Source: Rhizoctonia solani (taxonomy: Eukaryota; Basidiomycota; Agaricomycetes; Cantharellales; Ceratobasidiaceae). From it: a stretch of DNA of 64,000 nucleotides. This document shows, piece after piece, positions 22,618 to 32,664 of this stretch; positions within the stretch are counted from its first letter, which is position 1; every line of letters starts with the position of its first letter. Under the pieces are notes generated by a model. The model saw nothing but the letters and a program-made list of their open reading frames with translations. It had not been told where the DNA came from and searched no databases. The translations under genes were made by a program, and so were the position numbers. The stretch spans positions 2,604,001 to 2,668,000 of the forward strand of contig NC_057371.1 of assembly GCF_016906535.1 (NCBI RefSeq), given 5' to 3'.

Positions 22618-23187
22618 CCTCTGTTTATGACAGGGCGGCTGCAGCAGGGCGTTCATCCTTTTTAAGAGATGGGAAAGGGATCATTGTGTCCTTTGTTTCC
22701 CTGTTCCACCTGACATTTGGCATGTTGCCAGAGGTTGTACAAACAATGGAAGTGATAGCGCCTTTCTTGGCGCAACAAGTGGTGGGATCAATCATGTACA
22801 CATTATCTCCCACATTGAGACGAGTGGGAGTGGGAGTGGGACTGGAAGCAGAAATGGGGGCAGCAGAGGCAGGGGCGCGAATAGTGGAGACCAACGGATT
22901 AGACAAGCAAGTGGATTTGATATGATTTGCAATTTCTTCTGCCTTATCATAGACTTGCTGGGCTGTAGCACAACGCCATTGGAACATGGTGGAGAGCATG
23001 ATGTCCTTGATGTCATTTTTAAGGCCATTGTAATACTTGTCACGCAAGGTTTCATTGCTGTAGCCCAAGGACACTGAGTATTGTTGGAATTCACGGGTAT
23101 ACTCCTGGACCAAAGCCTTCTGTTGCAAGTTGTTCCATTTTTGGCAATATTTCTCATTGCAATTAGTATCCACATAATGTTTGGTAA

Positions 23188-23778
23188 TGTCGTAGACACA
23201 CTTGATACCAGGGAATTTATTCCCATTTTCTCGATTTTAAACAAAGACAAACGGACAACATTTTCGATCACGTGACTTCGGCGCTTACATCCCACGCTAA
23301 GCGCCAAGCCACGTCCCCACCCGCGCTTACCTCATCAGACGTAGCCACCTCCACCTGATGACATTGCTATGACACGTCAGTGACACGTATACATGAGTAA
23401 GGCCGACTGCGGAGCGGGGTTCTTATTGGATTACATATTGGATATAATGTATTTGTAATTAGTCACTCTGTAGAATATATAAGGAGGCCAACCAACCATG
23501 GTAACACCCAGGTCGATTACCTCTTGTTGCATCCACTCAGTGTACGAGGGCCTTACAGCCCAGCAATTACTTAGTTAGTCACTTAGATAGTCTATACCGC
23601 CTTAAGCGGCTTCGTCGTTGTACTTAGATAGCTTGACACCGCCTTAAGCGGTCTTGTCGTTGTAGGATAGCTGCTTGTCGCCATAGATAGGTTTGTTGTC
23701 GCCTTACTGCGACTTTCTCATAGTACGCCGCGGCCACAAGCGCCATCCCCCTCGACGCCCTAACGGACGTCTAGGACA
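23188..23778 (+). mobile_element. 591 bp solo LTR inserted in gypsy-1 gag
   Basis: TGTCGTAGACA... to ...CTAGGACA, flanked by the duplication GGTAA (23183-23187 and 23779-23783). A TATATAAGG box near 23478 gives it a plus orientation. Downstream are two tandem units of about 42 bp, each containing CCGCCTTAAGCGG. No internal region or second LTR is present, so recombination between the LTRs removed the rest. Its family is not otherwise represented in the window. Confidence 0.88.
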
Positions 23779-24472
23779 GGTAAATTCAGCCCAGAAAACA
23801 TCAATATCCTCTAATAAGGGGACTGCTTCTCCCCTGAACACCTTCCTTTCCTTATATGGATGGACCCAGTCTTCAGCTGCACCCTCAAAGTATGATGTAA
23901 CCCACAAAATTTTTTCTTTGTGGGAATGGTTTGCTCCTTTTGCCCTTATGTAAGCCTGACAAGCAATGATGAAATTTAGGGCATCTTCTTTTTTACCACT
24001 AAACTTGTTAGGCTTGGCAAACTTAAGATTGGAGCTAGAAGTTGTGGGAGCAGTTGGAGGAATGTTGGAGGTGGTGGCTGTGCCAGAAGGTAGAGGAGGT
24101 GGAGGTGGGGCCGTGGGACAAATAGTAGACATGTGGAGTAGCTGATCTTGCACAGCTTGTATGGATGAAGCGGCCCCTTGGATTTGATTAGAATAAAAGA
24201 TATGTTGATTTTGCAATTGATTGCAGTGTTCTTCCAGTTCAGCCCTCAACAATGCTATTTGATTGTGTTGTGCTTCATAAGCGCCTTGTAATTGTGAAAA
24301 TTCTTTTTTTAGCACAATCATATTTTGGGCAACCATATTTAACAATTCTCAATCAGACATGTGGTCAAAAGACATGGGAGAATATACATGAGGCGGCACA
24401 GCCGCAGGAGCAGGAGTATGTGTTCAAGAGGATGGGGCTGACCACCCTGATTGGATTTGAGAGGGAGTCAAA

Positions 24473-25000
24473 TTAGTCTCTCCCATCTTGCCCAAACCAG
24501 GCATTGTCATGTGAGACTGCAAAAAACTCATAGTCCTTGTAATAATGAATGCGTCCTTTTCCGTCCTGGGTAATGTCTTGGATGGAACAATGGAAGTTGT
24601 CTAATTCCAACTCTTTTTCAACTAGTAATCTATCCTTTTCCTCAATAAGCCTTTCTTGCTCCTCAATAGTGAGGGCTAAGTTGCGATTGTGGGCTTCAAG
24701 GTTGGAGATAAGATTCTTTTGTTCTTGAATATCAGCCTTGTAGATGTTGTTGAGGCGCTTGGCAAAAGATTTGTGATGCTTGATATGGGCAATGTTTTGG
24801 AGTAGCCCGGGTTCTTCAATGCAAGCAATATGTTCTTTGAGATTGTTGATACAACCCACTAATATATGGTCAATATTGTTGAGGGTTTTTTCAAGATAGA
24901 GATAACGGGTGACAACAGAATAGGGCCAAAAGATGGCAAAAAGGATAAGGTCTAGAAAATCAAACACTAGGATGCGTTCCCAATATAAATCGGTACTCAA
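24473..25000 (-). CDS. Gypsy-1 upstream ORF (membrane segment plus coiled coil)
   Basis: About 175 codons between the 5' LTR and gag, opening without an in-frame ATG and ending with a stop that overlaps the gag ATG (the stop TAA at 24473 and the ATG at 24486 are 10 bases apart in another frame). Near the N-terminus is a hydrophobic stretch (FLDLILFAIFWPYSVV); the rest is Glu/Leu/Lys-rich with heptad-like spacing, consistent with a coiled coil. I do not recognise the family, and gypsy-2 has no counterpart. It may be an extra ORF of this lineage or part of an extended Gag. Confidence 0.5.
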   Translation of the reverse strand: MSTDLYWERILVFDFLDLILFAIFWPYSVVTRYLYLEKTLNNIDHILVGCINNLKEHIACIEEPGLLQNIAHIKHHKSFAKRLNNIYKADIQEQKNLISNLEAHNRNLALTIEEQERLIEEKDRLLVEKELELDNFHCSIQDITQDGKGRIHYYKDYEFFAVSHDNAWFGQDGRD

Positions 25001-25334
25001 TCAGATAGAAACAATGGATTTATAGCTCTAAATACTAACTGTTTGCGTTCCCACTAGCGTTAAACTATCCTTATATCAATATCAGCAGCTGTGTACAAGC
25101 GTGATTATCAATCAGGTTTTTAGTAAGTGGAGGTTTGGCTGACTAACAGCGTATGGCTAAAGGTGCAGACACCCTGGTATGCGGACAATTGCTGGCAAAG
25201 GGCTATCCCGTAACCTTACTGGCACTTGTATTCCTGTCTTTGATTATTACACAGGGGCTACGATGTGATGCCGTTTCAGGCTTTGGTGCTTATCTAAGCG
25301 CAGTTCTTGTTTGTCAACAAGAGTACAAGTAACA

Positions 25335-25346
25335 AAGACTTGACCT
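25335..25346 (-). promoter_or_regulatory. Gypsy-1 self-priming primer-binding site
   Basis: Minus-strand AGGTCAAGTCTT, two bases inside the 5' LTR. The same 12-mer occurs within the LTR on the opposite strand (25570-25581), so the transcript's start would be complementary to this site. A TATTTAAA box (25607-25614, minus strand) lies about 33 nt upstream of that position. This is the layout of Tf1-type self-priming. Confidence 0.75.
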
Positions 25347-25348
25347 AG

Positions 25349-25796
25349 TGTCACGACTAAGCTCAGACCTATGATACAAGTAGGTTTAAAGTCCATGGCC
25401 CTATCACCAATGGACTATGAAGCGGGGTAGAGGGCCAACAAAGGGCCAAGGGGTATGGTAGGGTAGATGGCAACTAGGCCTGGGTTATGGATTTCTTAGT
25501 AAAGTGCACTGATGGCCAACTAGGGGCCTGGGCAAGGGGTAGGAGTAAGCTTAGGATGAATTGACAAAGAGGTCAAGTCTTGCTGTTTAGCGGCAACTTG
25601 ACCTGGTTTAAATACATGAGAAGAGCCACATCAAAAACAACAATACAAAGCAGTGAGTCATTTACAATTTCACATCATATATCAAATATGTCACGTGATC
25701 TTGATGAGTCATAAATATATACCAAAAAAGGAAACTGTCTCAGAAAAAAGGTAGAAAATAGTAAAAAATCATGTCATGCCGATGAAGGTCATGACA
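25349..25796 (-). repeat. Gypsy-1 5' LTR
   Basis: 448 bp with the TATA box TATTTAAA (minus strand, 25614-25607). Contains the inverted pair aggtcaagt...acttgacct around the proposed transcription start. Bordered outside by the ATGAC duplication and inside by the primer-binding site. Confidence 0.93.
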
Positions 25797-25801
25797 ATGA
25801 C

Positions 25802-26800
25802 AATCTTGAGAATGCCAAAGAGCTCTCTGAGAAAGTGGGCAAGTCTGAGAAACCCAAAAACGTTAGAGACAAGGTCAAAGAACAAGAACCCAATGTACTC
25901 ACCAGAGTAGACAACAAGCCCCTCATATCAAATGAACCACCGCCAACACATTGATCCACCCAAATTTCACATCCTCCAGCACAATATGGATCAAACGTGG
26001 GCGGATCAGCACAAATTGCAATGTCAAGCAACTGGGAATATAAGTTGGCATTTGCCGCATTAAAAATGGACAACGCACCGCAAAACTTCAAGGAGGTTAT
26101 GAGTCGAGACAACTCACACCTATGGATGCAGGCAATGATTGAAGAAATCGACTCAATCACAAAACACAGGGTGTGGATGGCTGCACAACATCCATCCGGG
26201 AAGAACATTGTGGGGTGCATGTGGGTATATTTGTACAAACAAGGGCCTGACGGAGAGATTGTTTGATACAAAGCTAGACTTGTTGCAAAAGGTTACTCCC
26301 AACAACCAGGAATCAATTACAGCAAGATATCCTCACCAGTAGCTGCTTCAGATGCTTTTTGAATCCTGCTATCTTTAGTCACACTTGAGGACCTTGAACT
26401 CCTCCAGCTCAATATTAAAACGGCTTTTCTGCACGGAAATCTTGATGAAGAAATCTACATGGAACAGCCAGAAGGTTTCAAGGATGGAAACAAGAACGTT
26501 TGGCGTTTAGTGAAAGCTCTATACGGACTAAAACAAGCGGTGCAAGCGTTTTACTTACGGCTGAAAGAAGTCCTTGAAGCAATGGGTTTCACTTGATGCA
26601 AATCCAATTATGCCGTTTTTATCAAGCAGAATGATGATAGTCTGGCGATTATATTAGCACACGTAGACAACATGCTGCTAGCCAGAAAACCTCTCACCTA
26701 TCTCAAAGAAGTCAAGTCGGAACTTGGCAAATTGTTTGAACTTGTTGATCTTGGTGAAGCAAAGATGTTTGTTGGTGTCAAAATTGATCAAAACCAAAAC
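25802..26800 (+). pseudogene. Copia reverse transcriptase segment
   Basis: Continues the copia frame directly after the gypsy-1 target duplication. Recognisable motifs are HLWMQAMIEEI, WVYLYKQGPDG, YKARLVAKGYSQ, TAFLHGNLDEEIYMEQPEGF and LYGLKQA. The active-site stretch YVDDM reads HVDNM near 26663, so a catalytic Asp is changed to Asn. TGA stops lie near 25952, 26265, 26360 and 26595, in positions where CGA (Arg) is expected. It ends at the gypsy-2 insertion. Confidence 0.88.
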
Positions 26801-26805
26801 AAAGG

Positions 26806-27344
26806 TGTCAGAGCCGACAACTACCACAGGGTAAAGCCCAACAAGCTATTGCCTAATATAGGACTTATCAGCAAGTGGGATCTAACAATGCTCTAAGGCA
26901 ATTGCCAGATGAGGGGTGGACAAGACCAATTTAAGTAAGAGTGCACTATGCTGTTAAGACAGCTGGGCAAGGGACCTTTGACAGGGACTGGTATGCTCTC
27001 AGGCAATACTCTTAAGTGTATGTCTTAGGGTAGGTAGGTGTGGATGGGGATAAGAGGTTGAGTTCTGAGGCTTAAGGCTCTCAGAACCCTCCTTATATAT
27101 TCACAGAGAAGGGGAAGAGTAATTACATGTACAAACATCATAACAAAGATAAGGTCACATGACCAGAGATAAGAAAACAAGATCACATGACTAAAGGTCA
27201 TGTGATGAGATTACATAATAAGCGCTCAGCGCCTAAATAGCATAAAGATGCATATATCCATAAATCTTCATGAAAATAGCGCATATATTCACTATTTCTT
27301 TGACTTAGTGGATTTTAAGGTGGTCACGCCTCTAGGGCATGACA
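26806..27344 (-). repeat. Gypsy-2 3' LTR
   Basis: 539 bp, TGTCAGAGCC... to ...GGGCATGACA. Near-identical to 32665-33203, which implies a recent insertion. Confidence 0.95.
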
Positions 27345-27355
27345 CTTCCCCCCCG

Positions 27356-30300
27356 TTAAGGTCCAGCTGCCTCTGGATGTTCACGGTGAAACTTAGCCAA
27401 TTTTTCAGGGGCATTGGCTAAGTGGGCCTTGGGCTCCCATGTGTTATCCTCTGGTCCATACCCTTTCCATTTAACCAAGTATTTGACTTGTTGACCCACT
27501 TTCTTGGAGTCTAGGATCCTTTCAACAGTATATTCCTCTTCTCCATCAGCTGTGACAACTGGGGGGAGTGGGACTGGATCACAGTCATACTTGTCTACTG
27601 GCTTTTTGTGTAATAGGGCAATGTTGAAGACAGGATGGACTTTCATGGATTTAGGGAGATCCAGTTTATAAGAGTTCCTGCCAATTTTCTCCAAGACCTT
27701 GTAGGGCCCCAATTGCTTATGTTCTAGCTTATGGGAAGGCCTTGAAGTTTTGATGTTGGCACTACTCAAATAAACTTTATCACCAACTTCCAGCTTGGTT
27801 GCTTCCCTTCTGTTTAAATCATAGTATTGCGCATTTTGTCTTGCAGCAATTTCTAAAGCAGCTTTTGCTTCAGTTTGGATTTCTTTCAGGAAGTCTGCTA
27901 GGTCATCGGCTTGGGGGACATGGCTTTCCTTGGTATTTCCAACTGTGAAGTCTGGATTATAACCATAGCACATGTAGAAGGGAGAGTGTTTGGAGCCTGA
28001 GTGTTTCCCATTATTGTATGCAAATTCTGCAAGTGGTAGTGATGCAACCCAGTCTGTTTGTCTATAGTTGATGTAGTGGCGTAGGTAAATTTCCACAAAC
28101 TGGTTTAAGCGTTCACTTTGTCCATCAACTTGTGGTCTGTATGCAGTGGAGAAATGTGGTTCTATCCCCAACCGCTTGTAGACTTGTCTCAGGAATTTTG
28201 CATTAAATTGGGGGCCTTGGTCCAAAATGGTTTTCCTGGGTAACCCATGTAACTTCCACACAAAGGATACAAAGAGGTTTGCAACATCAACAGCAGTAGC
28301 ATCAGAGTGCGTTGGTATAAAATGAACCATTTTGGATAATTGGTCCACTACTGTTAATATTGCATCATATCCTTCTGAGGTGGGGAGTCCTACAATCAAG
28401 TCATACGTTATTTCCTCCCAGGGCTTATTGGGTAAATCTATGTTTTGAAGGAGACCTTCAGGAGCCCGGTTGGAGTGTTTGCTACGTATGCATGAATTGC
28501 ATGCTTGGACATATTTTGTTACAGATTGTTTCATCCCTGACCAGTAGTAATCCCTTGAAAGGAGGTCTAGGGTTCTGAACTGTCCTGGGTGCCCAGTGGA
28601 AGGGTTATCATGCCTGCTTTCTAAGATGGCTTTCCTGATTTCTGGCTCATTAGGGACATAAATCCGGTCATGATAGTAGAGTAAGCCATTATCAAGTTTC
28701 CATCCTTTAACAGGTATGTCCTCTTCCAAGGATTTAAGGATTTTGTATACAGCTTTATCATCATGCAGAGCGTCCCTTATTAGATCATTAAGGTCACTAT
28801 CTGTTTGAATAGCTGCAATAAAAAGCTCTGGGCTTATGAGCACAGGGGTTTCACCCCCCTCTTTAACTGCAGACTTGTGGTCTTCACGGCAAGAGAGAAT
28901 ATCTGCTTTTCTATTCTGTGCGCCCGGCCTATACACAATCCTATAGTTGTAATCTGCCAAAAATCCCATCCACCTTAACTGCCTTTGGTTCAGATCCCTT
29001 TTTGTCTGGAAGTACTCCAGATTTTTATGGTCTGTCAGTATTTTGACAGGGATTACTGTTCCTTCCAGCAGGTGACGCCATTCCTTTAAAGCCCTTACTA
29101 CTGCTAGTAACTCTTTATCAAAGATATCATAGTTTCTTTCAGCAGGTGCTAGGGATTTTGATAGGAATGCAACCGGGTGTAATTTATCATCACTGCCCTT
29201 TTGATTAAGGACAGCGCCCGTTGCAAAATCAGAGGCGTCACACTCCAGGAAAAACTCCTTGTATGGATCGGGTTGGATTAAGACAGGGGATTCAATTAGA
29301 GCCTGTTTAAGAGCTTTAAAAGACACTTCTTGGCGTTCACCCCACTCCCAAGGTATATTCTTTTGGAGTAGTTGGTATAAGGGTTGTGCCAATTTTGAGA
29401 AGTTATGTATGAAGCGCCTATAGAAATTTATAAAGCCCAAAAACTCTTGAACCCCTTTGACAGAGCGCGGTGTTGCCCAATCAACCGCTTGAGTGATTTT
29501 CTTGGGATCTGCTTTCACTCCTTCACCATTGGCAATGACACCAAGGTAATCTACTTCAGATGCATAGAAATTACACTTCTCCAGGTTACAGTAGCATGCA
29601 TTGTCTTGCAGCCTTTTCAGTACCTCTTGGAGATGTTTTGTGTGTAATTCCCTGCTTTCTGAGAATATTAGGATGTCGTCTAGATATACTACTACATAGA
29701 CATCCAATATGTCCCTAAATATCTCATTCATGAAGTGCTGAAATGCAGCAGGAGCGTTGCATAACCCAAAGGGCATGACTAGGTATTCAAACAGGCCATA
29801 TTTGGTTTTAAACGCAGTCTTCCATTCATCACCTTCCTTTATCCGGACCAAGTTATATCCAGATTTCAGGTCAATGGTGGAAAAGTATTTTGCGCCCCTT
29901 AGTTTCTCAATGAGAGACTGTATTAGAGGTAGAGGGTACGCATTCTTGACTGTATTTGCATTTAGGGATCTATAATCCACAACCATACGCCTTTTCCCAT
30001 TTTTCTTGTTGACAAAGTGAACTGGGGAACCATATTTGGACTTGGATGGGCAAATCAATCCTTTGTCCAATTGTTCTTTAAGGAGTTTTCTAAGTTCCTC
30101 ATCATCAGATGCCTTCAAGGGGTATACCATAGCCTTAACAGGTTTATCAGGATCAATTAAATCAATCCCTAAATCAAAAGGACGGTGCGGAGGCAGTTCC
30201 GTCACCTTCATGTCCTCAGAAAATACCTCCGCAAAATTGCGCAGTTCTACTGGAATACTTTCAAGTGGAGAATCCACAGTACCTCCAGTTTCCCTAGGGA

Positions 30301-30847
30301 TGCCTTCAAGAGGTTCAATTACCTCAACACCTCCTAAGTCTTCTGGTATGCCTTCAAGGTGGTTAGAAGTCCCACCGACATTTCCCAGGATAGAATTAGA
30401 AACAGAAAGACAAGTGTTGTTACAATATTGAGAATTAAAAGTAATACGCTTATTAGGCCAGTCTATAGTAGGGTTGTGTAACTTGAGCCAGGACATTCCA
30501 AGGACTATGCTATGTTTACCTATATCAGCTACGTTACATTTCAGAACCTCTTTATGACTACCTAATTCTAAAGTAAATATACATTCTGAATCTACCAAAC
30601 CAGAACTAATGTCTCTTCCATCAATCACTTTAAGGCGACGTGGTACAGACTTTTTTGTAGTAGGTATACCATATTGTTTGATCAAGTCCTTGTGTATAAA
30701 GCAAGATGATGCACCTGAATCAATCATAGCCCATCCAAAGAAGGGCTTCATTTTCTTGGTAACCTTAGGGTTGGGAACTTGTTGAACGCAAGATGCTTGA
30801 AAATATATATTTAAAGGAGATATATTATTTACAGAAAAGATTTCCAA
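27356..30847 (-). CDS. Gypsy-2 pol polyprotein
   Basis: Uninterrupted frame of 1163 codons. Protease MIDSGASSCFIH at about residues 42-53; reverse transcriptase with [13 protein letters not shown] and the intact catalytic YLDDILIFSE (near 29680); RNase H with ILTDHKNLEYF; integrase zinc finger with HPGQFRTLDLLSRDYYW and C-X2-C; integrase core with DQLSKMVHFIP and YRPQVDGQSERLNQ; C-terminal chromodomain TVERILDSKKVGQQVKYLVKW followed by GYGPEDNTWEP. The chromodomain is expected to bind methylated histone tails and steer insertion. The frame opens with TTG, so pol is probably made as a Gag-Pol fusion by a -1 shift (the frames overlap by about 25 nt near 30900) or by re-initiation. Confidence 0.95.
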   Translation of the reverse strand: MEIFSVNNISPLNIYFQASCVQQVPNPKVTKKMKPFFGWAMIDSGASSCFIHKDLIKQYGIPTTKKSVPRRLKVIDGRDISSGLVDSECIFTLELGSHKEVLKCNVADIGKHSIVLGMSWLKLHNPTIDWPNKRITFNSQYCNNTCLSVSNSILGNVGGTSNHLEGIPEDLGGVEVIEPLEGIPRETGGTVDSPLESIPVELRNFAEVFSEDMKVTELPPHRPFDLGIDLIDPDKPVKAMVYPLKASDDEELRKLLKEQLDKGLICPSKSKYGSPVHFVNKKNGKRRMVVDYRSLNANTVKNAYPLPLIQSLIEKLRGAKYFSTIDLKSGYNLVRIKEGDEWKTAFKTKYGLFEYLVMPFGLCNAPAAFQHFMNEIFRDILDVYVVVYLDDILIFSESRELHTKHLQEVLKRLQDNACYCNLEKCNFYASEVDYLGVIANGEGVKADPKKITQAVDWATPRSVKGVQEFLGFINFYRRFIHNFSKLAQPLYQLLQKNIPWEWGERQEVSFKALKQALIESPVLIQPDPYKEFFLECDASDFATGAVLNQKGSDDKLHPVAFLSKSLAPAERNYDIFDKELLAVVRALKEWRHLLEGTVIPVKILTDHKNLEYFQTKRDLNQRQLRWMGFLADYNYRIVYRPGAQNRKADILSCREDHKSAVKEGGETPVLISPELFIAAIQTDSDLNDLIRDALHDDKAVYKILKSLEEDIPVKGWKLDNGLLYYHDRIYVPNEPEIRKAILESRHDNPSTGHPGQFRTLDLLSRDYYWSGMKQSVTKYVQACNSCIRSKHSNRAPEGLLQNIDLPNKPWEEITYDLIVGLPTSEGYDAILTVVDQLSKMVHFIPTHSDATAVDVANLFVSFVWKLHGLPRKTILDQGPQFNAKFLRQVYKRLGIEPHFSTAYRPQVDGQSERLNQFVEIYLRHYINYRQTDWVASLPLAEFAYNNGKHSGSKHSPFYMCYGYNPDFTVGNTKESHVPQADDLADFLKEIQTEAKAALEIAARQNAQYYDLNRREATKLEVGDKVYLSSANIKTSRPSHKLEHKQLGPYKVLEKIGRNSYKLDLPKSMKVHPVFNIALLHKKPVDKYDCDPVPLPPVVTADGEEEYTVERILDSKKVGQQVKYLVKWKGYGPEDNTWEPKAHLANAPEKLAKFHREHPEAAGP

Positions 30848-30897
30848 GCTATCTAAATGTCCATTATTTCCCTCTGATACACTGTTCCCATTAGTGT

Positions 30898-32232
30898 TCA
30901 GAGGTCCCCATTTTCCAACTCATCCTCAGAGATATGGGCCTCATGGCCAGAGTAGGATTTTGAGGGGCATTGATTGGCATAGTGTCCCCTACCTCCACAT
31001 GTTGCGCATATAATAGGTTTTTTGCCTTTTGAGGAGGCAGAGTCTAAGTCCATAGGGGAAGGACCAGAGTTGCGCGCAGAGGAGGAGGAAGCCTTGGGAG
31101 CAGGAGTGGAAGTGGCAGTGATTGGGTGGTTATCCTTCTTGATAGTTTTGAAGGTAACGTCCATGGTGGTGCCATCATTCCACTTAACAATTGGAACTGC
31201 TATCCCTTTGGCATTTTGGCCAATCTTTTGAAGAACCCCCTTCTTAGCCTTTCCATCCACAATTGCATACACCTGTTCCCCAACAGACAGTTTATCCCTG
31301 GGCGCTCCCTGGGCTGCTGCTGACATAGAGGTGCTGGATTTGCTTCCAGATTGGTTTGAAGAGGAGGATGAACCCTTGTGCTGGGCCGCAAACTGCTCTA
31401 GGCGCTGATCCACCTTAAGGGCCTTCTCTGCAAGAGTTGCAAGAGTGACTGAGGCATCTGCATGGTCATAATCTTGAACCATGAGAGTTTCCTTAATTTT
31501 GTGGGACAGGCCATCATAGAACATGTCTCTAAGAGAGGGGTCGTTGTAACCAAGACCTTGAGAATAGGTCTGGAAGTCCTTGTAATAGTCTTGGACTCCC
31601 TTGGTTTGTTTGAGGGTGCGCAGCTTGGCGCGGAAGTTCTCTGTCCTATTTTGGACATTCCAGCGTGCATTGAATTGCAGCCAGAAGGCATCCAGATTGT
31701 GGAGCCAAGAAACAGGATTCCCTTTCACAACGTCCTCTTCTAGGTAGGGCTCAAGCCACTCATGGGCCTTGCCATCCAGGCAGGAAATGATAAATGCGAT
31801 TTGCTCATCCACTGTTGAGCCAGGATATGAGATCCTGAGATAATGAGAAACAGCAACCCTAAAGGAGATTGCCTTGTTTTTGTCAGACCCATCAAATTTG
31901 TCTGGCGTTGCAAGTTTGGGAGCCTTGGTAGCCAAGGCAATAGAAGAACCAGACGCAGCCGCAGTGCCTATTTTGGCAATATCAGCCCCAAGTTTAACAA
32001 TGAGGGCATCAAGATTGGTGATGCTGCTGTCGTGGTTGTTGAGGGTGGCCTGTGTGGTGCCAAGATCTGTGTGATGGGCAGCCGCTTGTCCTATGACCAA
32101 GGAGAGGTTTTGATTCATAGCCAGGAGGAGGTTTTTGATCTCCTGGGCCCACGCAGGTATCTCCTGGATATTGGTGGGGACAGACAGCGCATTGGGATTG
32201 GCATGCACATAGGTAGATGGTTGGGTTGACAT
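30898..32232 (-). CDS. Gypsy-2 Gag
   Basis: 444 residues from ATG 32232. A coiled-coil-like N-terminal part is followed by a capsid-type region (KFDGSDKNKAISFRVAVSHYL ... DAFWLQFNARW), an Ala/Ser/Thr-rich linker and the zinc knuckle CATCGGRGHYANQC near the end. It forms the particle and binds the element RNA. The stop at 30898 lies 51 bases before the pol start in the -1 frame. Leader from the 5' LTR is about 430 nt. Confidence 0.93.
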   Translation of the reverse strand: MSTQPSTYVHANPNALSVPTNIQEIPAWAQEIKNLLLAMNQNLSLVIGQAAAHHTDLGTTQATLNNHDSSITNLDALIVKLGADIAKIGTAAASGSSIALATKAPKLATPDKFDGSDKNKAISFRVAVSHYLRISYPGSTVDEQIAFIISCLDGKAHEWLEPYLEEDVVKGNPVSWLHNLDAFWLQFNARWNVQNRTENFRAKLRTLKQTKGVQDYYKDFQTYSQGLGYNDPSLRDMFYDGLSHKIKETLMVQDYDHADASVTLATLAEKALKVDQRLEQFAAQHKGSSSSSNQSGSKSSTSMSAAAQGAPRDKLSVGEQVYAIVDGKAKKGVLQKIGQNAKGIAVPIVKWNDGTTMDVTFKTIKKDNHPITATSTPAPKASSSSARNSGPSPMDLDSASSKGKKPIICATCGGRGHYANQCPSKSYSGHEAHISEDELENGDL

Positions 32233-32650
32233 AGTGGAGAAAAGGGGAATGGGAAGATACTAAGTAATGTCCTTGCTAAATAAGGCAACTTCACTACTAG
32301 TTTAGGAAAGATGGGAGGCTAGATGATTGGCCCCACTAAGCTCACAGTTTATTCTTTACGCTAATCACTGTCTCAATACCTAGCGTTGAATGCTCCTTAC
32401 AACTGATCAACAAGCCTTGGATGGGCGTGATACAGAGGCAGGTTTTGCACAAGCGGGTTTTTGACTGTCTGTGACGCAGAAGAAGTCGTGGCAGACTTTT
32501 GGGTGGACGTTTGCAATGCTAGCCGTGTAACAATAACCCCCTAGTGCAACAATCACCAGTTTTGACTATTATCTGGCTATGCTGGATCACTGGTTCTTGA
32601 TGGGTTGTGCCAGTACTAACACCCTAGTTGTCCACAAGGGTTGGTGATGA

Positions 32651-32662
32651 AGAACTCAACCT
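32651..32662 (-). promoter_or_regulatory. Gypsy-2 self-priming primer-binding site
   Basis: Minus-strand AGGTTGAGTTCT, two bases inside the 5' LTR. The same 12-mer occurs on the opposite strand inside the LTR at 32914-32925, about 33 nt below a TATATAAG box (minus strand, 32958-32951). Same layout as gypsy-1 although the 12-mer itself differs. Confidence 0.75.
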
Positions 32663-32664
32663 AA

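Larger units (their letters stand above)
22460..22632. mobile_element. 173 bp solo LTR (TRIM-like) containing a tRNA-like unit
   Basis: Starts TGTCCTGGACA, ends TTATGACA, and is flanked by a 5 bp duplication GGGCG (22455-22459 and 22633-22637). It lies inside gypsy-1 gag, and excising it restores the gag sequence. TG...CA ends with a 5 bp duplication are the mark of LTR-element integration, so this is a solo LTR of a very small element. It carries Pol III promoter-like boxes, which is unusual for an LTR. Confidence 0.75.
22183..24486 (-). pseudogene. Gypsy-1 gag, broken and interrupted by two solo LTRs
   Basis: The frame opens at ATG 24486 and carries TGA codons near 24415 and 24348. It has a capsid-like region around SGKKEDALNFIIACQAY, continues on the far side of the 591 bp solo LTR at KHYVDTNCNEKY, and after the 173 bp solo LTR ends with the zinc knuckle CHVCGGKGHFARSC and a stop at 22183. 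Pol starts in the -1 frame relative to gag, as in gypsy-2. Confidence 0.85.
18288..25796 (-). mobile_element. Gypsy-1: Ty3/gypsy chromovirus, mutated
   Basis: Inserted in the copia pol frame with target duplication ATGAC (18283-18287 and 25797-25801). The two 448 bp LTRs start TGTC and end GACA and differ at about 7 sites. The coding strand is minus. The polypurine tract lies next to the left LTR (minus-strand reading AAGAGGGGG). Gag and pol are recognisable but carry several TGA stops and a short G-run frameshift near 20255. It has itself received two solo LTRs (22460-22632 and 23188-23778). Confidence 0.95.
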
